Shown: positions 25,101-37,100 of the stretch, piece by piece
How the letters are laid out: each line of letters begins with the position of its first letter
Numbering within the stretch: the stretch's first letter is position 1
NCBI RefSeq assembly: GCF_032362555.1
Contig: NC_083516.1
Span: 7,093,001-7,157,000 of the forward strand
DNA length: 64,000 bases
Reading direction: 5' to 3'
Origin: Amyelois transitella
Taxonomy: Eukaryota; Arthropoda; Insecta; Lepidoptera; Pyralidae
Position numbers and translations under genes: made by a program
The notes under the pieces: model-generated
The model's database searches: none
The model's input: the letters and a program-made list of their open reading frames with translations, nothing else
What the model was told of the DNA's origin: nothing

Positions 25101-28100
25101 CTCGATAGGGCACGTTGCGGCATCTTCGCTACGCTGTTAAGCCGTGGGGTGCGTATATAAAGTATGGACGAGGTCGGGGCGCGCCACCAGTCGACTCCGC
25201 ACGCTAAACGACTATTGTCACTAGTACCTATTGTAAGTGTTTTGTGTCGTGCAAATTGTGTTTATTGAATTATAAGGTAAGTTTTGTTTTGTGATTAGTT
25301 TCGTGTTATTTGACAAATAGTGCCTGAAGAAACATAAATAAAACTAATATTTTTTTGAATTGATAACTTCTTTTATTGGATTTTATTGGAAGAAACTTTT
25401 AGAGATTTTATATCATTAACATTTAATTTTCATAACTTTCAGCATATTTCCAATTTATAGCTATATCTACTCAAATATAAAAACTAGAATTTTACCCGGA
25501 GCTTCACTTCCCTCGCAATTTCGAGGAATAAAGGTATTCAACTACTGTATTTTACTATTGCAGGTCATCTTTGTGTTAAGATTTCATTCTTTGCAAACAA
25601 AATGCTAAAATTCAAATCTTAGTAACAACGATACCAGTATGAATAACTTCAGTTTTTAAAATTGTAGTTTTATATTAGTTTCTCCCAATAACAATTGCTG
25701 CGATAAAAAAAACCTCGTATATCACGATAAGAGAAAGAAAAGAAAAAAATCATGAGCCGGCTTAGATTTATACTCTTCAAAATCTATATATATAAAACTC
25801 TTCCGTTACTGAGTGACTGACTGACAGACAACGCACAGTCGAAACTACTGGTCGTAGACAGCTGAAATTTGGAATGTAGGTTCCTTGGGATATGTAGGGG
25901 AGCACTAAGAAAGGATTTTTGGAAATTCAACCCCCAAGGGGGGGAAAAGGGGTAAAAACGTTTCTATGAAAAATCTTATTCCTTGGGTTTATGAACTTGA
26001 AACTTGGCATGAACACGTACATAGGCAAGTAAATATGTTTGACATTATAAGTTTTTTCAAACTACCCTCCAATCGTGATTTAGGGGGTGCGATTGGGTGA
26101 CTGATTTATTAACGCACAGCCGAAACCGCTCGGTATAGGAGTCTGAGATTTTGAACAGAGGTTCCTTTAGTAACATAAGTGAGCACTAAGAAGGGATTTT
26201 TGAAATGTCAACCCCCAAGGGGGGGAAACGGGATAAACTGAGCCGGGGCTGCGGGAAAGTTCTAACGAGATACCGTGGCCCCGGAACGCAAAGGGCAACT
26301 GAAGGAACGAGGTGGGTTTTAGTCAGTAAAAGTCTGACACTCCCTTCCGTTCCACCCAGAGCGGGAGAGGTCATTTGATGATTTCCCATCCTTAAAAAAA
26401 AGACTTTGTATGACAACTTTCAGTCGTCTCTTTAACATACATAATAACATACATAATTATGTACATACATGCATAACATTAATAACATCACGCCTTTAAA
26501 TCCCTATTTTGTGTTAACACTACCCATACAAACAGCTAAAAGGAAACAAGTGAAGAGACGAAATTTGTCCGCATCCATTTTCACCTAAATTCTTAACGTT
26601 AATGAGATTTACTTTTTTTATTATCAGGTCAACCTAATAGCCTCACATGTACGTATAACTTCGTAAGAATTTACTTTCAATTCCTAACCGTTGAGGAGTT
26701 GTACCTTCCATCATCAGCTCATTCACATGGGATGATGACTATCAGACGCAAATACTTAAACAGATCTATGAAATTGTCAAAAACGTAATTGCCTGTAAAT
26801 TTGAGGTTTGCCCTTGATTTCCCTGGAATACCATCATCAGATCCTGACTAGCTAACAACGGGACCAACTTGAAAGTATACTCTACCGAACAAAAATTATA
26901 AATCCATAGACACACCATGCCATGCAGACGACGCTACAAATTATCCGGTCGAATTCTTAAATTCACTTAAACCAGCTGGTCTTCCATACCATAGGCTTGC
27001 ACTGCGAAAAGGTACACCGGTAATGTTGCTACGTAACCTGAAACCACCGAAATTGTGTAACGGCACCAGGTTGCAAGTCAAAGCCTTACATAAATATTTT
27101 GACAGGATGTGCCCGAGGAGAAACGGTATTCGTCCCGCGCATTCCTCTAATGCCCAATGACCTTCCATTTGAATTTAAGCGCCTTCAATTTCCCCTAAAA
27201 GTTTGCTTTGCGATGACGATAAATAAGTCTCAAGGGCAAACTTTTAAAGTCGCTGGTGTTGATTTAAGAGAAGATTATTTCTCTCATGGACAACTGTATG
27301 TTGCTTGCTCGCGTGTCAGCTCTCCCTCTAACCTGTTCATACTGGTAAATAATAAAAAAACTAAAAATATTGTTTACAAGGAAATCCTGTAAGGCCTCTT
27401 CGTCCTATAAATCCTGTTTTTTTTTCTTTTGAGACGATGATTTTGTCTCGCTTTACTTTTTCTATATAGATTTGTATGTATACTAATATTATAAAGAGGA
27501 ACAATCTATTTTTTTATATGTTTGTTTGTTTACACATGTAATCGATAAACTCCGAAACTACTGAATCGATTTCAAACATTCACCATTAGAAAGCTACATC
27601 ATCCCTGAGTAACACAGGCTATATTTAATTCCAGTTGTAACAAGATTTCAGCCTGTGGAAGAAAAAGCCCTGTCGAGATCATTAAAAAACGCTATATATA
27701 ACCGAATTACACGTGGGCGAAGCCGCGGGCGGAAAGCTAGTATGTATATAATCTTATTGTCTTTAAATAAATCTTAAGTACAGTACAGAAACACATGAAA
27801 CTTTACAGAATCTTCATCAGAAAACTTCATACATCCAGTTTCCTAGTGGCACATTGACTATGTACAGTCAACAACATAAATAAGTATACAGACTGGAAAA
27901 TGCAACAAATTAATCGGAATCTAATCCCAACTAAGTATAATCTCAATCTCATTCCATTACAACATTATTATAAACGATTGTTACTTCTTCACAGTTATTT
28001 TTTTTCGTGTGTGTAAATTTATTACAAGTTACAACCTTAAATGTATATTTAATTACGTTTCTGGCTGTACACGCGCAATGAATGTTATCAACGCATAGAT

Positions 28101-31100
28101 GTGAACCGATTGTTTACTACGGCGGATTAGAGAAAAACGTGTGAATTTATATCTGTATTACAATATTGATTTATTGCATACAATTATCGTAGGAAATAAC
28201 TAATTAGCTAATTTTGTTACGAGATGCTTGCAGTAGTATTATAGAATAAAATTTAAAAATGTACAAGTACTAAAGTCTAATCTCAATTTTATCATTAATC
28301 AAACTATGTATGTATACTCTTGAATGCGGCCTTCGAGTTTTTCAAAACTATCGGTTTTGTGTACACCGTGCGGGATAAAGACGTGAGATATTTATGTAAT
28401 CTCGGTGAACTTAATAAAAAAATTTTTTTAATAAACTCTATTTACATAACGTGTGGTACCCGGCACAAACAGAAAAAAGAATAGGACCACTCCATCTCTC
28501 TCCCATGGATGTCGTAAAAGGCGACTAAGGGGTAGGCTTATGAACTTGGGATTCTTCTTTTAGGCGATGGGCTAGCAACCTGTCACTATTTGAACCTAAA
28601 TTCTATCATTAACCCAAATAGCTGAACGTGGCCTATCAGTCTTTTCAAGACTGTTGGCTCTGTCTACCCAGCAAGGGATATAGACGTGATTATATGTGAT
28701 ATGTGTGATTTACATAACGTTAAATATAATGACAAGTAGTATACACCTCAGTTTATTTCATTTCCATCTTTTCACCGTCGACATACGAGTAATGCTTAGT
28801 GGTATAAATTAGCGAGCAGTAATAAAAATATGCATTAAAAATTGATACAGTATAGGTACCTGAATTTTAAAGTTTCAACGCGAAACCATACCGAATGCAA
28901 TTACGAAAACCAAAATGAAGAAACAATGTGCAAACGCGTTTCGTCGTGGGAACACTTAACTCCTATTACAACTAGGGGTATAATGTCAATGTCTTAATCA
29001 AACTGTATTATCTAACCACAGATTTAAAATAATTACCTATATCTAAATACATTAGTTTCGATTAATTCATCTCTAACGAAGAGGTTTAATAGGTCTGAGC
29101 ACGCAATATCTAATAAAATATGAATGGCAAAAAATAATGAAAATTGTTGGAAATCTACAAAATAATACTTTCTCGTGCACTCGTTATATTATTTAGTTAC
29201 AATGAAATGAAATAATTGAAAATTTGTTTATTTTTTATCATCTGATAATAACAAGCAGTCAATAAATTGTATTAAACATGGATGAAGCAAAAGATGTAGT
29301 CTCTGCCTTTCTTTGCTTCAAGACAAACAGTTAGTCAGTCAGTTAAGTGATTGTTAAATGGTTAAATATAGCTGTAAGCTTTCTGAAAAAATAAATACTT
29401 GGGCCGAATAAGAATAGAATCCAGCGCTTGATTGGGTGGCGGAAAGTAACTAAAAACGACTTCAAATATATAAAAAATAAAATTGAATATAATAAATCTT
29501 TACGCCATGAAGATCTGAACAGTTTTTGAAAAGACTGTTTTTATCGAACCTTTTTAACATCCTTATCTCATCAAATCTTCAGAAAATTATAAAAATACTA
29601 CGTATACAATACTGGTAAACAATCAGGTCATTTAAGACAAACGCAACATTGTCTATATTCTCTAGTCCGGTTTTACGAGAGTAATAGTAATTGGATAGCA
29701 TGTGAAGTAACATATTGTCTTTTGTTAAAGTTATGATTGTCTTAAGGGTGACGTGACGATACTAAGGTTACCAAAGTCAAGGAAGGCCGGTGAAATAATA
29801 ATTATATAACATTATTTTAGTTTTGTTCAACTAAAATATTTATTACTCTCTTTGACGTAAGGGGTTCTAGCCAGTACTTGCTTAATTGATACACGTGTAC
29901 TTTTCAACCAGTGTAACACAGCTAATTTACTCTAGAGAGTATTGCGAAAAATTGACACACAGCAATTTTATGAAACTTTTCATCGGTAAAAAGTATAGGA
30001 TAAGTGCGCAATCACACGTCTCGACAAGACAAAGCAATGGGACCCAAGGAACCGAACACGCAAGGCCGGCAAATCTCAATTATTGGCATACCACCCGATG
30101 TTTTATGCAGCTAGCGGTTATCCACTATTCTCAGTTTTTTTTAATTATCAGCTACGAGAGCCGTGGTAGACGGTCGGTGACATTGAAACCGCTTAAGACT
30201 ACTGAGCACGCAATTTCCAATAAAAAATATATATGGCAAGATTAGATGAAGATTAAATTGTGCAGAGAAATATAGTTCCGAAATAGTATTTCTTTTGTAT
30301 ATTAGATAACTATATAAAAGCATGCCAACGACTCCGCAAATCCTCGCGGAAAAATCTGAAAATTCTCTCTTACTGTATGTACTTTTAGACCAAAACTTAC
30401 AGGCCAGTTTTCTAATATCTTCTCTTATACCTGGGTATAAGAGTAGAGATTAGAAAACTGGATGAAAAATTTGGTTTGTATGTTGATATGCCAGCCGTTC
30501 AGTCGGTGTCCTCTGTAAGTCATATAAACGTTAAATAATATAAGTTTAATGATCTTTTTTCATTTATAAAAGTTTAAAGATTAATTTGTAATTCAAGTCA
30601 TAGCTCTAAACTGAATTGTTAGCATAATTACAAAGGGCAGATTACACGAGCAAAAAAGGAATTGCACCAATTAATCTTCAGTACCATCTTTAGCCAATTA
30701 AAGGTGTTTAGCTTTAGATGGACCACTGATATTCAAACCTATTTACATTATCGTTGAGTGCAGTAATTACTAGGACCTTGTTGCTTACACATGGTTCAAT
30801 GCATGTAGTTGTTTTTTGTCCGATGAAGACGAACATTCCTACCTTAGATTGTCGTTTAATCACTCATTGTTTTCATCTAAAGAATATATAAGGTAACAAC
30901 AACTATTTATCTTAGTAGATGATGGTCGCATAATCCCATCAACGAACATCGTAAATGTTAATTGAAATGGCTACATTAATAAACTTGTAGACAGTCGGGT
31001 CCATTGCGCTGGTTACTGTCTGACAGACAACACACTGCCAAAACTACCTGTCGTATGCAAGTAACTAAAATAAGGCGTATATAGGTATAATGTTTATGCA

Positions 31101-34100
31101 GCATAGGGCCTTTATATATGTATATTTACATGTACATAAGTACTAACGGTTAAATTAAAGCAATTCTATTTGTCATTTATTGCCAACAGGATGTTGTCGA
31201 CAAAATGGATAGTATGCGCTCTCGTCGTCGTTTGCGTCAGTATACGACAATCTGCAGCAGCGCCTGCGCCGCAAGAAGAAGCGTCACCGCCTATGCCCGT
31301 AAGTTTATTAGTGTTTTTGAGAAGTTTTCGACATTAATATTTTCACGAGTTGTGTAGAAAAATATGAGCAGTTGATACACTTGGATTTCACGTTATATGT
31401 AGCAAAGTTTTAAAATGGTAGTTTCTTCGATTTTTTAAATAGTTCTAAATCGATGGGTACGACTAGGTTTTCAAATTAGCTTTCAATTCAATACTCCCTC
31501 TCTGGACTTAAGAGCTGAAATCCAACAAATCGGTTTTCACCAGACTCCGAAAGGACTGTTTAGTTTTTATACGTAGTCGTTATTGCCTGTACCTACATCC
31601 GAATTAAGAATAAATTCTTGGTTAACATTATATATATTTTTGGTAGGTGTATTCTAGACCACGAAAGAAAGATGTCAAAGTCTCTGCATGCTGACCGATT
31701 CATCTTTGCACCCTAGCCATAAATCTTTAGAGCCGGGGGTCCTATACATATTCATTGACAAAATATTTAATCGACAATTATAATGAGCGGTTCTAAAAGT
31801 TGTCTACCTTAACACTATAACCTGGGAGACGAGAGGATGCGCCATGCTAAGGCAATAACTTTAACAAAACGTGCATACCTTTGACCTACAACGAAGGCTT
31901 AAGTTCTCGAATAATGGCAGAATTACGCCATATGTAGTTAATATAAAATGACATCAAATTTAACTATGATCACATTCATTACTACCGCGGACGATTGCCT
32001 GAAACGATTTTCCAGTTATGGTACTGAGTGGGTCACAGTAATTCTATGATTGATTGTAGAATATTTTTATTCATTTGAATTGTAATAAATGGGTGATAGT
32101 TAAATATTATTACTCCTATCTTAACAGAAATGCAAATAATATCGTTGATGTCTTTTGTATGCCAAAAATGAAAAAATATTTTGCAATTTACATCATTATA
32201 AAATTACTTATTCATCTTCTGGTATTGAAATAATTTTCATTTAAAAAAAATTAACATAAAATTCGTACTTATTCTCGAATACATGTGAATTTAAAAAGTG
32301 CAACGTTCCTTTGTTTCAGGTAATAAGTATTATTATAATTTCTATTGTAAACACAAACACAATTTGATTTGATTAAACTCGTTTATCAATATATTATATA
32401 ACCATACTCTTTAAAAATATCAATATTTATAAGAGTTCCTATTTTAAAACTGTTTCTGATAAAATTTATCGAAAAATGCATTTACTTTATTAAAAGAAAT
32501 AGTGACGTGATAACTAAAAGTCTGAGGCAGGTAGTACCGTAGTACTTATCCCCTATCTAAATTAACTGTATAGGGGTAAGGTTATCTGCTTCTTACTGTA
32601 CGTCATGACTTCCATTCGACCACTATCATTATTTAAATGGTGTGAAAAGAACATGAGAAGAACGACTAATGGGACTCAATTGCGCGTACCTGCTTTGTGT
32701 TAACTTATCTAACACTTATAGAATTAATTGTTCTCAAACACTATCTGTAGCCTATCTGTCGTATTGGTAAGATTAGATTGTTCTATCCCCGAACAAAGGG
32801 CCAATGTCAATCGTTTTTAAATTAACATTGATCTTGGATCTAAGTATAAATGTTACTTTCTCAAAAATCAAACTTAAAATTTATTTCAGAGCTCAGTCTG
32901 TGTAAATTGTCTGTAATAAATTGAAATCTGCTAGCTTTTTTAAAATCGTTTGTAAAGCTCACGGAAACACTAACGTTTCCGGGATAAAGAATATTATTGT
33001 TGCCTTAAGTTCTCAGTACTCCTACTTGGGTGCGTAATTTTATAAGGCCAGTGGATACGATACGAACATGATAGACTAACACATTTTTCATCTATATATA
33101 TAAAACTCTTCCGTTACTGAGTGACTGACTGACAGACAACGCACAGTCGAAACTACTGGTCGTAGACAGCTGAAATTTGGAATGTAGGTTCCTTGGGATA
33201 TGTAGGGGAGCACTAAGAAAGGATTTTTGGAAATTCAACCCCCAAGGGGGGGAAAAGGGGTAAAAACGTTTCTATGAAAAATCTTATTCCTTGGGTTTAT
33301 AAACTTGAAACTTGGCATAAACGCGTACATAGGCAAGTAAATATGTTTGACATTATAAGTTTTTTCAAACTACTCTCCAATCGTGATTTAGGGGGTGCGA
33401 TTGGGTGACTGATTTATTAACGCACAGCTGAAACCGCTCGGTATAGGAGTCTGAGATTTTGAACAGAGGTTCCTTTAGTAACATAAGTGAGCACTAAGAA
33501 GGGATTTTTGAAATGTCAACCCCCAAGGGGGGGAAACGGGATAAACTGAGCCGGGGCTGCGGGAAAGTTCTAACGAGATACCGTGGCCCCGGAACGCAAA
33601 GGGCAACTGAAGGAACGAGGTGGGTTTTAGTCAGTAAAAGTCTGACACTCCCTTCCGTTCCACCCAGAGCGGGAGAGGTCATTTGATGATTTCCCATCCT
33701 TAAAAAAAAAAGACTTTGTATGACAACTTTCAGTCGTCTCTTTAACATACATAATAACATACATAATTATGTACATACATGCATAACATTAATAACATCA
33801 CGCCTTTAAATCCCTATTTTGTGTTAACACTACCCATACAAACAGCTAAAAGGAAACAAGTGAAGAGACGAAATTTGTCCGCATCCATTTTCACCTAAAT
33901 TCTTAACGTTAATGAGATTTACTTTTTATTATCAGGTCAACCTAATAGCCTCACATGTACGTATAACTTCGTAAGAATTTTCTTTTAACTCCTAACCGTT
34001 GAGGAGTTGTACCTTCCATCATCAGCTCATTCACATGGGATGATGACTATCAGACGCAAATACTTAAACAGATCTATGAAATTGACAAAAACGTAATTGC

Positions 34101-37100
34101 CTGTAAATTTGAGGTTTGCCCTTGATTTCCCTGGAATACCATCATCAGATCCTGACTAGGTAACAACGGGACCAACTTGAAAGTATACTCTACCGAACAA
34201 AAAAAGAATCACGTAAATCGGTCCATAAATCTCGGCGTAATCGGTATGCATAAATAAAACACCCGAATTTTATTTTCTATTAACTATCACGAGTTGTCTC
34301 GATGCTCGATAGATGGCGTTGGCATCGAGATAGATCGCGCTATGGTTTAGTTACCGTCATTTAGCTAGGTAGCGTAAAATATTTTAATTTATCGTGTAAT
34401 TTTAGCAGCGCCCCTAGCGGACATACGCGAAACTACATATTACACACTACAAATATTTTGATTTGAAATTATTATTCGTTTGATTCATTAACTTTTAACT
34501 TGACTTATTTAACTTATTTTACTCTCTATTTCAGTTAATTTTTGATTTGTTGATTAGATTTGATATTTTTGATAGTGATAGGTGTCGAAGTGTGAGAAGT
34601 CTTAAATATTGGTTAGTAAAAAATACGTATCAGTTGCGGAAAGCAGGATGGCACTAAATAGGATGGGATGGGACAGGATAGGACTGGACGGGGCAGGACG
34701 GGACACAACAGGTTGGGACGGGACGGAACAGAACGAGAAGAGACGGGACAAGACGGGAGAAGCCATATGAATTTAAACCAAATATAAACATAAAACAGCC
34801 CCGCACGATACGGGATAAAAAAATGGGTGAAATTTTATGGCGTATCCTTATAATATAAATACATTTGCGCGGGCGAAGCCGCGGGCAAAAGCTAGTTTAT
34901 TATAAAAGAAATGAGAATTTGAAGTCGACAATTAAGAATGCAATGGAAAGTAACTAGTCTTGACCTAAATCTATAAAGTCAAAATTATTTTTTTATAAAA
35001 ACATCTATCGCCACAATCATAAAATAAACACCAAAAATATTTTTATAAATAAAGAATTAAGACTTAAGATATTATTGAATATTTAAAAATAATTTGCATA
35101 CAAAGCAAAATTAATTAAAATATTTTGGTAACACATTTGATGATTTATATTTTTATTAGTTTCCGCCGGTGCTTCGCTTGCTTGTGATTTTTATACAGAT
35201 TTTGTGTTTTTCAGATGTTTAATAAGTATTATCTTTAAGTCAATGGTAGTAAATATTTACTTACTTTAAAAATATTTTGCATGAACAACAATACCTATTA
35301 CTTTATTTTTTAAGTTCAATACCCATTACTTTATTTTTTAAGTTTTAAAGAAAAATTTCAATGAATTTCAAGGTAACGTACATACATACATATAATCACG
35401 TTTACCTATATCCCTTGCGGGGATATAGAGCAAACAGTTTTAAAAAGACTGATAGGCCACGTTCAGTTCTTTAGGTTAATGATGGTGGCAAGTTCAAGGT
35501 TACGCTCTTTAGATAAACTTGAAACAATCATTATTCATAGTTAGATCAATAGTAATAGAAGATATTTAGACAACTATTTAACTTGGTATTTGGAGATCAC
35601 ACATTTTACAGCATATTGTGATCTAACGAGAACTACGTAGGTATATCTTTTTTAATGCGGCGATGGTGTCCGCACCCCATCACGTCTCGTTCCCGGCGGG
35701 AGCGGTATGCGGTCTGCTGAAAGCCGCTTTGCGACGATGAATGTAAGAGGAGGAATGAAGGATAAGATTGAGGAAGTATGCCAGATGATGGATGAAAGAC
35801 GTTTGGATGTGTTGTGCGTGAATGAAACGAAGCGGAAAGGATGCGACGCGACGCAGCACGGCCCTTACACGGCGTATTGGTCTGGAATTTCCAGTACCAG
35901 CCGAGGCTGTCAAGGGGTCGGTCTAATTCTTTCTGCACGAATGGCTGAGTGCGTGAATGAGTATGAGTGTGTCAGCCCTCGTCTTCTATGGATTAGGCTG
36001 AAAGTTGGAATCACTCGGATCTTCGTTCTAGGTGTTTATGCACCTTGGGATGTGGGTTCGAGGGGTACAACATCAGCAAAAAGCGAAAACGAGGAGTTCT
36101 GGAATAGTGTAAGAGAAGTATTGAAAGTTACCAAGCCAAATGAGAAGATTATTATGTTAGGTGATTTTAATGGATGGGTGGGTGTAAAGCGTGATGGATA
36201 TGAAAAGGTGCTTGGTGCGTTTGGTGACGAAAAGGTGAATGATAATGGAAGAAGTGTATTAGAAATTTGTCTAGAGTGGGATCTTTTTGTGTCGAACTCA
36301 ATGTTTCAACATAAAGAGATCCACACCTACACAAGAGTGGAAGGTATTTTAAAAAGTATGATAGACTTTGTGATTGTAGATGAAAGATTGAAGAACAAAG
36401 TGCTGGATACCCGTGCATATCGCGGTGCTGGCATTGACTCGGACCATTTACTGGTGATATCCCGGATAAGGGGTATCTTCAATCGCTGGCGGCACAGGGT
36501 AAGGGAGCAAACCAGCGCTTTGGAAAGAGTAAAAGTAGAAAATTTGCAAGATATGGATGTAGGTAAGAAGTATATTAATAGACTGAAGGATGAATTTGAA
36601 GATTTAGATGAAATGAGCGATATTGAAGATGGATGGAAGGAATTTAAAGAAAGAATTGTGAAAGTAGCTGTTGAAGTGTGTGGTGTAAGTAGAAGAAGGA
36701 AAGGAAAAAATCACAAAAATGCGTGGATGAGTAAAGATGTGCAAGAACTTGTGCGATTAAAGAAGAAAGCATGGCTGGATTTGTTAGCAGCAAAAGCTAA
36801 CTTAAGAATGCAAGAGGTTATAGATGAAGATGTGAATGAAGCACGTAAGGAATATAAGAAAATGAAAGATTTGGTTAAGAAAGCTGTGATTAGAAAGAAA
36901 GAAGAGTATAAAGAGGATTTTGATAAAAGGCTATCAGAAGACTTTCAGTCAAATCTGAAAGTATTCTGGAAATCCGTAAGGTCAGCCCGAGGAAATACTA
37001 TAACCAGAGAGCTGACTAGGATCAGATGCCAGGATGGTAGCGTTGTGAAAGGAGAAGAATGTGTACTAAAGATATGGAAGGACTATTTTGAAAGTTTATT

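Noticed and set aside
26186..26416. Minus-strand frame of 76 codons, repeated at 33494-33760
   Set aside because: It lies in the shared non-coding 5' half of the two Helitrons; its duplication reflects the transposon, not a gene.
29886..30323. Frames of 119 (plus) and 60 (minus) codons in the cuticle intron
   Set aside because: No motif, low-complexity, partly overlapping a repeat-like stretch; no splice or promoter support.
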